The translations under genes and the position numbers were made by a program. Below are positions 10,931 through 23,831 of a DNA stretch of 64,000 nucleotides, piece by piece. The stretch is from Calycina herbarum (taxonomy: Eukaryota > Ascomycota > Leotiomycetes > Helotiales > Pezizellaceae), in contig LLEY01000024.1 in NCBI GenBank assembly GCA_001414485.1, positions 1 to 64,000 on the forward strand, given 5' to 3'. Numbering within the stretch: the stretch's first letter is position 1; each line of letters opens with the position of its first letter. The notes below the pieces were generated by a model that searched no databases, was not told where the DNA came from, and was given only the letters and a program-made list of their open reading frames with translations.

Positions 10931-11703
10931 TGTGAATGTGATGACCTTGGTGAAGCAAGATTTGCTTATTTGGTATTTAGAACTTGATATCCGCTTTGGT
11001 GGGGGCTAAGGCCTCAGGGTGGGTCTTGGCGAGATTTACGGGTCCGGCTTTAGTGCGGGTTATAACTGATCTAATTTTTTGATATAAGAAAACTGCTGTG
11101 AGTCAATTATTTCGTGTTCTATATAGGTAATTCCGTATCTTGTTTACAGTCTCAAAACGTTCACTGCCTGTTTTTCAGCTGAGCTATTTGAAACCGAGTC
11201 AAGAATCTTATAGTCACGTGTTAGCCTTACTCGCCACCTTGTCCTGTCAAAATGGGAATCTTTTCCCGAGGCTTCCTATTGAACTTCCCCGCATCAAACA
11301 CTCTCCACTCAAAATGTCTTCGAGTCCGGAACACGACTCTCACACGCATGCGTATCTTCGGGAAAGAGTTCCGTCCAGCAATGAAAATGCATTTCTAGTT
11401 ACACGGGCTCGCACGGGATAGCATCAAGCATGCTCAACCCTGCGAGGTCTGGACTTGACGCGGGGGAGCTTCTTGGGTGCACCAAATTACTTGTCCCGTA
11501 CTTGTGTAGCCTTGTCTACCTAATCCTGGATATGACTGGCCGAGGAAGAGACACAACACGCATCCAGAGGTACAGCCTTCCCACGTGGATATGAGTTTCC
11601 GAGTATCACTCGAGTATTATCGCCCCGGGAAAATGGTCACTCGGTTGGCACCGCAGAAAGGTAGTTGTGACAAAAGGAGTCGTTGACATTATCTACTCCA
11701 ATA
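10931..11703. other. tRNA upstream flank and monooxygenase promoter
   Basis: No gene is supported. The stretch between the tRNA 5' end and the monooxygenase ATG holds the latter's promoter and leader. An in-frame TTG-initiated extension of the monooxygenase frame (from 11683) has no ATG and is not used. Confidence 0.5.
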
Positions 11704-13696
11704 ATGACTTCTCTTTCCGAGCCTATTCGAGTTCTGAAAAGAAAATCCCTTCATTCAGACAACTATCCTACGCCGGAATCTCCTCTCTTCAAAATGGTAC
11801 CATCAGCAATGCCAGACCCAAATGGGATAACTTCCAATGGCATCAATGCAGCTGGACTTTCGTACGCCGACACAACAGAGGCGGACTCCTACAAGCTTCT
11901 GCCACAATATCATTCCAAAGCGACAAAACTACGAGTGGCTTGTGTTGGAGCAGGGGCGTCAGGACTATGTGTGGCATACAAAATGGAGAAAATGCTTGAG
12001 GCAGGGTCTTGGGAATTGACACTCTTCGAAAAGAACTCTCATTTTGGAGGAACCTGGTACGAAAACACTTATCCTGGAGTTGCATGCGATATTCCGTCAC
12101 ATTTATACACCTTTTCCTGGGACCCAAATCCAAAATGGAGTCACTACTTTGCCTACGGACCAGAGATTCAAGCATACTTTGAGGGATTCGCGGAGAGACA
12201 TGGGAGTAAAAAGTACATGAAGTTGAACTCGAAGGTTATAGAGGCAGTATGGGATGAGTCTGCTGGGAAGTATACGATTACTCTGGAGAACCCGATTACT
12301 GGAGAGCAATGGGAGGACTGGTGTCATGTCCTTGTCAATGGTTCCGGGATTTTAAACAACTGGAAGTGGCCTGATATTGAAGGGATACACGATTTCAAAG
12401 GAGCAATGATGCACTCAGCAAAGTGGGATCATTCAGTTGATTTCAAAGACAAGTCTATTGGTGTCATTGGGACTGGGTCGACTTCTGTGCAGATCGTGCC
12501 ACAATTACAGCCAGAGGTCAAACATATGGATGTCTTCATGAGGAGTTCGACTTGGATCAGCCCTCCTTTTGGTGGTGGTATGTATTTTGGATATCTTTCA
12601 CAACAGAATTTGGCTAACAATATTCTTCACTAGGTGTCTTGAACGAGGAGTTAAAGAAAGGAGCGGTGGACGATGATCCAGGGCTAAGACAGTACACCTT
12701 CACAGAAGCAGACAAAAAGAAATTCGCAGAAAACCCAGACTACCTCCTCCAATTCCGAAAAAAAATCGAAGCCGAAATCAATTCATTGTTTGGCATGTAT
12801 CAACAAGGATCAGAAATGTCAGATCAATTCCGGGAAGTCATCAGAACGGAGATGCTTAAAAGAATGGGCCCCGGAAATGAAGAGCTCAAGAAATTCATCA
12901 TTCCCAACTGGTCTCCAGGATGTCGAAGAATCTCACCAGGTGATGGATACTTAGAGGCTTTGGTACAACCAAACGTTTCGCCGGTTTTCAATGGAATCAA
13001 AAAGATTGTGGCAGATGGCATCCTGACTGAGGATGGGGCTCTCCATAAGATGGACGTATTGGTGTGTGCGACTGGCTTCCAGGTTGCTTTCAGACCAGCA
13101 TTTAAGGTTGTCAATGGAGATGGAGTCACGTTGGATGACGATTGGGGCAAGGGACCAAATCTTTACCTTGGATTATCCGCTCCACGTTTTCCCAACTTCT
13201 ACACGATCGTTGGTCCAGGTGCGACATGGTCGAGCGGTACATTACTACCTTCAATCGAGACGAGCGTTGAGTATGCTGTCAAGATGATGTGCAAGATTCA
13301 AAAGGAGCACATCAAATCCCTTGATGTAAAGCAGGAAGCTTTAGATGACATATATGCGCATTTCGATGAGTTCCATAAGACAACAGTTTGGCAAGAGGAA
13401 TGCCGCAGTTGGTTCAAGGACGGTAAGATCAAGAACAGAATCTATCTCTGGCCAGGATCGGTAGGTTATGCAAATCCCACTCTTAGAGAATCTGCTAATT
13501 ACTTATGCATCAGACCATTCATTTTCTCAAGACCATCAAAGATCCTCGCTTCGAAGATTACAATATCCGCTATCGATACAAGAATCGGTTCGCCTTTCTT
13601 GGTAATGGAGAAGTCAAGGCGCATACCATGAAGGGTGACTATAAAGGTCTTAGCCCGTACGTGCGGAGTAGTGACCATGAGTGGTCGATTGAATAG
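11704..13696 (+). CDS. Baeyer-Villiger flavin monooxygenase, 627 aa
   Basis: Three exons (11704-12577, 12634-13460, 13514-13696) give 627 residues. The FAD-binding motif is VGAGASG (about 81-87) and the NADPH-binding motif is GTGSTS (256-261). Between them lies FKGAMMHSAKWD (231-242), matching the Baeyer-Villiger fingerprint FxGxxxHxxxW(P/D). Class B flavoproteins of this type insert an oxygen next to a ketone, giving an ester or lactone, using NADPH and O2. The extended N-terminus of about 75 residues before the FAD fold and the C-terminal block (YRYKNRFAFLGNG) recall the 4-hydroxyacetophenone-monooxygenase/MoxY branch. The start is the first ATG in frame; Met31 and Met36 are alternatives. 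The second intron is confirmed by the way WPGS continues into TIHFLKTIKDPRFEDY. Substrate unknown. Confidence 0.92.
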
Positions 13697-14857
13697 ACGT
13701 CTAGATCCTTCTTTGATTTTGTCTAGCCGGCGTCGGGTACGGGATTTGAATTGTCAGCGATCGAGAGATCGAGCGCAAGCTTTTCTTTTTTTCATGTTCA
13801 GCATTTTCAGCGAGAAGAACCTCAATTCTCATTCGATTATATATATATTTTTCTATATCCTATATACAACAATTTTCTCCACGAAAACTCGCTACATGGG
13901 CTGAAGGACAATGATGAGGTTCGATCTCATATACAATGAGGAACTCGCATCGCAAGTAGGGTGTTTTGCGACTAGTAAGGGAGCTGCCAGTGCTGTGCCG
14001 TTCAACTGGAGGACCCACTACCCTAACCAGTCCAGTGGCTCAAAATTCGGGACCCATGTGTTTATGCCAGTGAGATCAAATGTAGCTAGCCCGCGCCGTT
14101 GCTTACTTAGCTACAGATGCCTGCCAGTGTCTGTTCATCAGGAGGCTTACTGATATCCCGCAGTGAAATGTTGGGGGAAGATGGGGAAATGGGGCCCCTA
14201 TTGAAGTTTTGTGGAGAAAGTGGGAACTCAAATTACCCCGCTATTTTCAGCTTCCTCTCTGGACTATTACCCTGGGGCTGGAGGCAACAGCTCGTTTCTG
14301 TTTGCCTTCATTTCAAGTGATTGTTTCCTTTCGATTGCAGTCATTCCGATAGCAGTTGAGAGATGTTTGACAAGAACTCGAGATGCAAAGAAAGCGAGGG
14401 GACTTCTCTTGGATTTTCTTTTCTGAACCTTTCCTGTAACGCCAATCGTCACGTGGGGCTTTTTGTGTATGGACTAGTCATGAATCTGCAAAACACCCCC
14501 ACAAGACGAGTCAACCTGCTCTCGTCTATCCTATCCAAGACGACGATGACCACGCCTCAATACACTAGCAAGGCAGGGAAGTGCACTTTGGGAAGCACCC
14601 ACCTTGAAATCCGGGGGTAATGATTGGTAGCAGACAGAATATGGGGTAAGTCTTGGCTCAGTGATGGGGGTCTGTGTGTGGAGGCGGTAGGTATGTTTGA
14701 CGGAGATCCTGCCTTCAAATTACATTCTATTTTGCCTCACGGTTCTTTTCAATACTCTACCTCATAACTATCACCAAACTACATGTACCACTATCAAGTA
14801 TCTCTCACTACACTATTTAGGTTCATCTCGGCCAACTATTTAGTCTGTGACACCTGA
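13697..14857. other. Intergenic region and Zn2Cys6 gene promoter
   Basis: About 1.16 kb with only short, unrelated open frames. A CACGTG palindrome followed by GGG lies at 14450-14455, about 400 bp upstream of the regulator's start codon. It could bind a bHLH factor, but a single site is weak evidence. Confidence 0.45.
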
Positions 14858-17739
14858 ATGTCGATGCGTATCAACAGTCTTTTTGAGCACGACGCTTCGA
14901 TGAAGAGACAGGTTGAGAATGGCGATACTACTGTTGCTCCACCGGCACCATCAATGACTACAACCATATTCGAGGGTTCGGTACAAGAACCACAGCAGTC
15001 CCAGGCATCTCCACCAAATCAAGCCTCCTCAAATTCAAATTCAAATACAAACACGACTTCGAATTCCTCCAAACCCGCAGCTCAAAGGCATCGTGCTTCA
15101 ATTGCGTGTGCGTCTTGTCGCGATCGCAGAATAAGAGTAAGGACATACTCCCAATACCGGCGTACAGTCCCCCGATAATTACGTAGCTGACCGCTCCAGT
15201 GCGTTGTGCCACCCGGAGAACGGATTTGTACACAATGCAAGCGCTCGAAAACGGAATGTATAATTAGAAATGATGATGAGAGAAGAAGGTGAGTTCATTG
15301 GTAAATAATGAGTTATGAACCAACTAACAAGTCAGACCCATATCTAAAGCATATATGTCATCCCTAACAGACCGCGTTGCGATGCTGGAAGGAATGCTAT
15401 CAGAGACTGGAAAGGACATACCTCCCCCAAATTATCCACCAAAAACGAGAGCAGATGCGGTAGTTTCGCAAAACAATCCAAGTGACCCCCAAGCACAAAA
15501 CCAAAACCAGAATCAAACACAAAATCAAAATCAAATGCAACCCCAACAAGACCCACCACCTGCACAAAATACCACTCCAAGTAGTATGGCAGATGAATCG
15601 ACTGACGGAGACAATGGATATCAGAATGACATGTCTAATAGCATGATGGAAGCCCAACAACCTCCACCAAGAATTCCTGCTTCGAAAAAAGAGGGGCTGG
15701 TACACATGCTCCTATCCACTCGCGGACACTTAAGTTTCGACCAACTAAGTGGTCGATTACGATTCTTCGGACCTGCCTCAAATTTCCATATTTATGCAGA
15801 TAATGATAATTCCATCGATATCCGCGAATCACCAGAACAAGTACGAAGAACAGAACGCATTATCCGATCATTGACCATAGAAACACATGATTATCTACTG
15901 GAATTATTTTGGGAGCACTACAATGCTGTACTTCATATTGTTCATCGGGAAGCATTCAGTGAAGATATGCATAATGCGCATAGCAAGTATTATTCCGGCT
16001 TCCTGCATATTTGTATTTTGGCCATGGGATATAGATTTGCGGATCTGGAACGAGAGGATATGAAGAAGATTACATTAGGAAATAGAGAGTGTACGTTACA
16101 AAGGGAGGCTAAGTATATGTTGGATATGGAGTTGGAAAGACCGGGTGGTATACCTTCAGTTCAGGGTTTTTTACTTTTGGGTGATCTTGAATGTGGTGTT
16201 GGAAGAGATAATACTGGTTGGATGTATGCCGGTAAGTACTTGTACGCAATTTTGAGGATGTGAGCTAACTTCTGTGAAGGAATGGCAAATAGGTTATGCT
16301 TCGACCTCGGACTTCATCTGGATTGCCAAAATGACGGACTTGAGGAAAAGGAAATACAAATTCGGCATATGACCTTGTTCGCTTGTGTAATATATGACAA
16401 GTATGTCTCCTCATGCTGATTTACATATCTCCTAACCATTTATAGATACTGGGCTCTCTTCCTTGGACGACCAACAGGTATCAAAAGCCAAGATCTCGAA
16501 ATGTATCGACTTTCGAAACAGTTCGCTTGTCTCTCAGCTTGTAAACCCGCGGGCCTTCAAAGAAGTCTGGAGACACAAATATACGAAGAGCTGCTGGACT
16601 TGATGGAATTGGCAGGAAAGATTGCGGAAATCCGAGATTCTGGAGCTCAGACAGCCCAAGATGCAGACAAAGCCAACAGCGCTTATTTGTATGTCATGAA
16701 CCTCGATCGACAGCTTCAAACTTGGTACCGAAGATTGCCAGACAACCTCGCATGGAGGCCTGAAAACATCCAGACGGCTCCCTTTTCATTTTTCCTCCTC
16801 CATCAACAATACCACTGCAGTCTGATTTTACTCCACCGACCATGGGCGAAATATGAAGACCCAACTCCCCCAAATTCCGACGATGGCAATGATGAGGATA
16901 TCTACATGAATGTCGACAACAATCATTCCTTCATGTCTCGATCCATCTGTACCCGACAAGCAATTCGTGTCGCTCGAATATTTTGGCACCACCGCCAAAG
17001 ATTCGACACTCGTCTAATTTTCGTCACCGGAATTCAACATGCTGGTACAGCAGCAACTGCTCTCGTAGCCGCCCTCGCATTTATAAAAAACGTTATCGAC
17101 AGAAAGAATAACATGCAATACCTCGAATGTCTCGCCTCCGCACTTGGAGACATGTCCTACACTTACCAACCCGCCGCATCCATGTCCTCTATCCTCCAGG
17201 CAGTAATGATCGAGCTGCAAAACACAAACTCCAAAACCCCACCCCCAGACGTCCGCCACTTCCTCCAGCGCCGAGAAGGTTCATCCATCCCCGCCCGTCG
17301 CTCCTCCACAAACGACACCACTGAACTGCGTTCCTTCAAAAAACGTCAACTCTCAAAATCCTCTACCAGACCTTCAAATCTCTCCTCCCAAATTCCTGCC
17401 ACTACTCCACTTTTGGAATTCGCTAAGACTCCGACGCCGAATCTTACATTCCTGGAGCCGGAGAGACAGGGTGATGGGTATGTGATGATTACACCGAGAA
17501 GTGAGAGGGCGGTTTGGCCGACGCTGAATAGTGATTTGAACGCGTTGGATTATCCCATGACGTTTACGGGAATGGGCATGGGGAATGCGCCGCTTGGGTG
17601 GTTGGGTGAGGGGATGAGTCCTTTTGGGGTTGGGAATGGAACTGGGGGAATTAATGGGGGTAGTGAGGGGGATGTTGGAATGGGAGGTGCGTTGACGGGG
17701 AGTGAGAAAAACCATGAGTTGGATTTTTTTAGCTTTTGA
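14858..17739 (+). CDS. Zn2Cys6 transcription factor with fungal-specific regulatory domain, 892 aa
   Basis: Five exons (14858-15136, 15200-15288, 15336-16231, 16280-16400, 16446-17739) join in frame to 892 residues. The Gal4-type zinc cluster spans the first intron: Cys84, 87, 94, 103, 106 and 113, spaced CX2CX6CX8CX2CX6C. A linker and short coiled coil follow (ISKAYMSSLTDRVAMLEGML). Next comes a Gln/Asn-rich low-complexity stretch encoded around 15480-15560, then a long helical region like the fungal_trans domain, with GMANRLCFDLGLHLDC and a conserved KYWALFLGRPTGI. The C-terminus is Gly- and Met-rich and may be an activation region. The protein should bind DNA as a nuclear dimer at CGG half-sites. 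Its position next to the oxidative genes makes it a candidate local regulator (inference). A closer family name, such as nirA-like, cannot be settled here. Confidence 0.9.
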
Positions 17740-18991
17740 TGACTTTTTCTTATTTGGTTCGGTCGGTAAAAAGGAGCCATTTTGCTATGGAGACTTTGGG
17801 TATTTAGCGGGATGTTCTTGGTGATTGCTCGGTGCTTTTCTCTTTTTTTGTGCTTGAATATAGGTGTTATTACTCTCACGAGAGGGGAGTTTATAATATC
17901 CGGTTTCTAGCGTTGCGGAGTCTTTCTAGTCAGCGAATATGGTTGTTATTCTATTACTCTCTCAATATTATCCTCCCACCTTCTTGATTTCCTTGCTTGG
18001 GCGGTGGGAATAAGAGGCTATCAAGATTCTTTTTCTTTGAGGTAAAGAGCTGGGGCAACCCGGCGGAAACTACGGTCACTTTCTTTGTATGAATTTCTTC
18101 TTTTATTTGGGGTAATGGAGGTGTTGATAAATTACCTGCCCTGTTACGAGTGGTTCATCTTTGAAAATCTAGGTGAGGTTGTGCAAGGTGAATAATAGAG
18201 CTGGGTGATAAGAGGTTCCGTGATTGCTCTCGGTACACCCACTTTACTAAGAATTGCATCTAGGATAATTGAATGGAGACAGCCCAGCTTCTCTAGAAGA
18301 ATCAGGCACTAAACCCGTGATTCTCCGATAGTGATTGTTTGAGAATGTTTGAGCTAGCAATACATAAGAGTACCAGGAATGATGGTCGACTCTCTTACCC
18401 ATCGATCATTTACTCGGTATCCGACTCCCTGGCCTCCAATTTACTTTCTCCAGAAATCTTCTTTTCCTTCTTTTTCCGCATCCTATCTCCTCCATCATTG
18501 ACTCTTCCCAACCACTCTCTCTTCGAACAGAAATCCTAGACTTGAGAATCAAATACGAAATTAAGTACATCGTTCCTCTCATTACTACGAATCCCTGTCG
18601 CCGTTACCGATCTCGTTAGGAGGTTTCCGTGTGAACAGAAGGGAAGAAACACACACCCAACCGCACTGATGAGTGACAGGATGGCTACTTTCGTGAACTA
18701 CTGCTGGTCAATATAGAGATTATTCAAAACTAGGAACTTCATATCAAGTAAAGTAGTGACCTTTGTCGTAAAATCCCACTTGTTTCGTAACAGTAGTATT
18801 GTTTTTTAACTTGAGCTCTTGCAAATTGGTTACAAGATCATGAGATATTTGCATTCAAATAAAGGTCGGATGTGAAAAATGGACTCCGATTAGGTTTGTG
18901 ACACACCCTTTGGATTTGGGATTGACCTTGGAAATCTGAGATGGCAGAAAATTCCGCATAAGTCTTTTACGCTATATTTACTCCAGTTAGT
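17740..18991. other. Gene-free intergenic stretch
   Basis: About 1.25 kb downstream of the regulator gene. The first 150 bases would be its 3' untranslated region. Only chance open frames under 70 codons are present, and no repeat was recognised. Confidence 0.45.
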
Positions 18992-19650
18992 TACGGCATC
19001 CCGAACGCACCAAAGGCCAAAAACGACTAAATCGCAAATCGCAAATCGTAAATCGCAAAAGTCAAGTATTTATAGCTAGAGTAGAACTCCATTATTATTA
19101 TCTAAGGCTCGCGCAAATCGCGAATTATCACTTTCTTACTCTCGTATACTCTCTCTCTTAATATAAAGAGAGCAAGTTAAGTCTCTCTTATTCCTCTCTC
19201 TTCCCCTCTCCCCTTCTCCCTCTCACTTATATACGTATAAGAAGTAGTAACTTTAGAAGAGAAATAAGTGAAAGAGAGAGTAAGGGGTTGAGGGGGCGAG
19301 CAAACATTTCGGGGGAACGTTTTTCCTAGCATGGGTAAGGGGGGTTTGTCCCCAACCACCTCATTTTCTCCTCTCCTCCCTCCCTCCTCCCTCCTGTTGT
19401 CAACAATAGGAAGGAAGCGATGCGACGGTGAGGATGCGATAGTAATGGGTGTGATAGTAAGCTCTTTTAAAAAGCTAGCTACGTATATAGCCACCTATGT
19501 GATGCCCTCCAAGCTCTGAGGATGGTAGTTAGCTTTGTAGGTGTAGAATAGTAAGGAAGAGAGAGACAATTTAACTTATATCTTTACGATTTGCGATTTA
19601 CGATTTGCGATTCAGTCGTTTTTGGCCTTTGGTCTATTCGGGATGCCGTA
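18992..19650. mobile_element. Non-autonomous TIR element with long terminal inverted repeats
   Basis: The left end begins TACGGCATCCCGAA and continues through CCAAAGGCCAAAAACGACT into an array of AAATCGC/AAATCGT heptamers (to about 19060). The right end, reverse-complemented, has the same order: TACGGCATCCCGAA, then CCAAAGGCCAAAAACGACT, then the same heptamers (about 19587-19650). The terminal repeats are thus about 63 bp with few mismatches. Taking the outer TA as target-site duplication, the element starts CGGCATCCC, as for Tc1/mariner-type elements. CCAGTT also occurs just outside both ends, so a longer duplication cannot be excluded. The 530 bp interior is non-coding, with CT-rich and GA-rich strands around 19150-19300. 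No transposase frame is present. Confidence 0.75.
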
Positions 19651-22159
19651 CCAGTTCTATGTGTCATTCTTTTGGGCGTTTGGGTTTTGCTGTTGCTTTG
19701 GCTTTTGCTGTCGATCAACGGTGTGTTTTCCGAAACCACAAGCTGAATACCAATCAGGATGAATAGGATGATAAGACCCAAATGAAATACCGCAATTTGT
19801 ACCTGGTTCTACGATTGTGATTCAAGGTCGTACATTCACCATTCGTTCGAGATGCCCGCCCACCAACAAATCAGTAGCCAGATCCATTTGTTTTGTTTCT
19901 GTCTGACACCTGAGATTGTGGAATGTTATTTAAGTGATGCCATCAAAACAATATCCGGCGAGCATTATTTTTGGTTGAAGATCCGATCCCTCCAAATAGA
20001 GTTGAGGAAATTTTCGTTTACGATTTAAATTTATCTCAGAATCACACTTCCTAACGTTTTGGTTTAAGTCTGGTTCCGATGAATTTCAACTAGAGCTTCA
20101 TATTCTTATTTGAATGATAATCTGTAAAGTCTCCTCGATAGATAGCCGACGCTATGCTAAACTCAATGTCTTACCACAAAGGGAGCCTTGCTAAACTGGC
20201 CCATTTATTTGCCTCCAGATAAAAAGCCTCTAGGTTAGAAAGCGCATTCCACTTTTAGCTGCCTCATATAACTACTTGGTTGTGAGGAGCTTCAAATGTC
20301 ATATCCACTACTGAGATAAAAATATTTGACCGAAGCATGTAGCTCAGCAACAAAGTCATAAACCTACGAGTTTCCAATATTGAATTCAAAGTGGCACGAG
20401 ACAACAAAGACCTAATTATCTGGTTGGAACACATTCTTTTAATATCGTCCCTGGGGTAAACCCCACCTTTTGGCTCTCAGGAGAAGGAGAAAATTAACAC
20501 TTTCCCCGCAAGCCCAAGCACCAGCCAGCGCCACAGCAACGCCAGCTCTGGAGAAGAGGATAGAGAGGAGAGGCTTCGAACCACAGCTCTCACGCAGTAT
20601 GAAAACTTTTTTCAATTATTACATATTTTACTTACAGTAATTGTACCTCTTAGTAACCCGACCTACAAGGAACTTCTCTGAAGGAGCACTGCTACCCTTT
20701 GCCTCGGATGTTCCACATTTGTTATCGAATGAAAGATTACTGTCGATTTAGAAAAGAAGAGAAAAGACAAACTGTTTAGAATGTTTTGGATTCTACATGC
20801 AGTGTGTATTTTCGGAAGGTGCCGACGTACTTGTGTTTCGAAGTTCGAGCTTCGAGGAGGGTTGGCTCGTTGCCGTGCATTTGCTGCGATAAAATGGCCA
20901 AATAATTGCCAGCTTGGCGTAATAGGTGTATGTCATAACTTCGTTTGAGACCGCGACGAGAGCTTAGATTAATGAGAAAATGTGGGCGGATAGTTCTAAC
21001 GAAGTTTTTAAACTCTGTTCCTGGTACTATACTTTATTCTTTAGAGCGTTATACTCTTTTATTCTGAGTGGAAAAAGACCTTGAGTATGAGACGACGCGG
21101 GATCGCTTCTAATCTGACTTCTTTTTCATTTTCCGCCATCATATCGTGACTTTCAATTACTTGTACAGACTTATAAAAGTGCTCGACAGGGTCTAGGTAT
21201 AACCCTAGTAGGCTCAAAGGGATTAAGTCCAGTAGCTTTCCTCAATCCAATTAGAAGTTGAGAATCGCCTTATTCCATACAATACACTAGTATTAGCTCA
21301 GTTCGAATACGCGATTTCTACTTCCTGGTAAACTCAATGTCAGGAGTCGAAACTTGGAAAAGCTCCTGAACTCCACCTAGATTTTTGAGAGAGGATGTTC
21401 TTTCTCCAAACCTTTCAGAGAATTGAAGTGTTTCAGTAAATCTGGATAGATACTGGTACTTCCTTTTTAGAGACTTGGAAACTGGAGAATCACTGGATTT
21501 GCCGGTTCGCTTAGCCCCCTTATTTATCTTTCCCAACCATACCAATCAATGTAATCTGACTGCTGTCACTTGTCAATCCGGTAACCAAGTGCGATGGGTT
21601 CGAGACATCGTTCCAATTCTTGAGTGTCGGTAAGCGTGCGTGGTTTTAAAGGCATGCGTTTCCGAAGCAAGCCGAGGAACAAATGCTCTCTTGCTTAAGG
21701 TGGTGTTTTTGTTTCTCTGGGTTTAAACAGAAAAAGGCTGGTGATACCATTGTCATTGCTTTTTTCGCTTCTTCATTATCTTGTGGGCTTAAATATCATC
21801 ACTTGTTGGGGTCAATTTTTCTCTCGCTTCAGTCTCAGCAATAATCGATGCGAAGTAAAGAGGATTCAGAAGAAAAGCCCCCTTGGTCCAGTGGTTTCTT
21901 TTTCCACTTGCTTGGTATTTTCACAATGGACTAGGCAGTAAATACTTCTCTAAGACAGCCTGGGATAAATTGAATTTCTTCTGAGTTTTTAGGTCAATGT
22001 GCATAGATTACCCTAAAAATGAATCTGCTGCCGCATTTTCTGCATATAGCGGGTGAGAGAGAGGGGCCAACGTGGGGAAACCAAAATTTGCCAAAATATG
22101 GGGGTTTCATGTTGCACAAACTTCCCCATGTGGCTTTTCATAGAAAATGTACAACCAGA

Positions 22160-22165
22160 CACGTG
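22160..22165. promoter_or_regulatory. CACGTGGG site, candidate phosphate-regulator binding site
   Basis: CACGTG followed by GG. This is the core bound by the bHLH regulators Pho4 (yeast) and NUC-1 (Neurospora), which activate phosphate transporter genes under phosphate limitation. It lies about 1.67 kb upstream of the transporter ATG, which is far, so confidence is low. Confidence 0.25.
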
Positions 22166-22387
22166 GGTTTTCGTGGAAATTAGGATCAAGAACACATCGA
22201 TGAAGGCATTCCCAAATCAGTTTTCTTCAACTTTCTTTTTCTCCCCTTGGAAAAAGTGTTTCACATGCCGCTGCTGCCGGCAACAATTAAGCCTCGTGTT
22301 GACCCTGGTCATGCCAAGGGTTAATTTGATAATCGATAAGAGCCCCCCTGAACGCCATTTCTGCCGAATCAAACTTCGATTCTGGAC

Positions 22388-22393
22388 CACGTG
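22388..22393. promoter_or_regulatory. CACGTG site, candidate phosphate-regulator binding site
   Basis: Second CACGTG palindrome, about 1.44 kb upstream of the phosphate-transporter start codon. Assignment rests on motif identity and the nature of the downstream gene only. Confidence 0.25.
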
Positions 22394-23396
22394 TGTCGAG
22401 ACAACGTCAATGTTGGTGCAAGGCATGAGGATTCCTCCTCGTACACGACGATGATGCGGGATTGAGAAGTTGGTGTTTCGATTTGAGGGCTGGGATTCAG
22501 ATTACCTCGATGAGTGATTAATATCGATTGTCTCCTTTGTTGGGGTCTCCAGAGTCCAGGGTGATGAAGATACAGATGATGGTGGAAACCAGAGGGAGGT
22601 GTTCCCCAACCTAGCATGCAAGATCTCAAAGTTGAATCTACCAGGCCCCGAACGATCACCGTCGATGCCTGGGTAAGCAGCTGGGGGGTGGGAGTCTGGG
22701 ACCTGGAAGAAGTTCAAAGTGGATTCTCTGTGTCAATATTGCCCAAGGATTTTGAATTTGTGTTCTTCAGAGCGAAAGGAGGCGAAAAGATTGCAGTTCT
22801 AGAAGAGCTCCGAGACCCCGTGCGTTAAAGACAACCATCTACAGGTCGATCATTGTTTGGAACGGGAGCTTGGAGAAGAATACGCCTCACGCCATTGTTG
22901 AGCCCTGTTGGGTAGGAAAAGCAATGGGACAAGCCTTCCTCCCGTGCGCGCGCATCACACCATTCAAGCCGAGTGGGATCTTGAAAAGGAACAGTGAAGG
23001 GCGCGGATCTGTATGGCTATGCTGCTGAGAAACGTGCTTCAATACATTTGGTGTCGTACCAGACGGATTTGGATGGCGAATTGGTTGTTTGATCTGTTCG
23101 TTGATGGATCATGGAGATGCTTCTCGAAGGAGATTGTGCCGACTTGTTACTTAATTTGGGCGGCATGGAATTCTGCGGAATGGCGGAACGGGTTGTGCAG
23201 TGGATGCCATGCTTCCATTTCCTCCAGTTAGAGGAGGAAGAGCAGACATCATCTGAAATATCTGGGGCTGAATGCATGTCCGTCGTTGCTTTCCATACGC
23301 TGTGGCGTACCGCCCAGGCCCAAACTCCCGGGCTTTCACTCACCCATTGAAAATTTGGATACCTGGGGGTCTCAAGGTGGCCGGAGTGGGGTGCTA

Positions 23397-23402
23397 CACG
23401 TG
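23397..23402. promoter_or_regulatory. CACGTG site in the phosphate-transporter promoter
   Basis: Third CACGTG, within the palindrome CTACACGTGTAG (23394-23405), 430 bp upstream of the transporter ATG. This is the best placed of the three for a Pho4/NUC-1-type activator. Confidence 0.4.
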
Positions 23403-23831
23403 TAGGGCGTAATGTCTTGTCCAATTCCATCTCACTTCCTACCTACATCTATCACTGCGGCCAACCTTTCTCCTCAACATCCCGTCCGCATTGATGTAAC
23501 GATCACTGACATCTGCATATTTCCGTCTGTATCATACTTTCCTATAAGGCTCGCCAGTGCGTCGTCTTTTATTTGCCGAAGTTTGCTCTGTCTTGACCGC
23601 CGATGTTGTGTACCTATACAGCACAGTCAGCTTGGCCCCTTGATATTAAAACCGATAGCAGCAGCCAGAGACGTCAGACAAAAGCCACCGTCACCCCAGT
23701 CGAATCCCCCACCTCTCTGAATATATACGTCTCATTGCACCAATTCTACACTCGCCATACAACATCAACACATTGTCCTATTTTGTTGTCTTCATGTCGA
23801 GGCAGCCATCCAGGCTGATGAGCTTTAGGCC

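Larger units (their letters stand above)
19651..23831. other. Gene-poor 4.2 kb stretch upstream of the phosphate transporter
   Basis: No spliced or unspliced gene could be supported. Open frames are short, overlap on both strands and lack recognisable domains. The part nearest the transporter is less AT-rich and contains three CACGTG sites, listed separately. A possible small gene in 22.0-23.4 kb cannot be excluded. Confidence 0.4.

Noticed and set aside
21540..21620. Possible tRNA because of GGGTTCGAGA
   Set aside because: No acceptor or anticodon stem can be formed around it; the T-arm loop would be too large.
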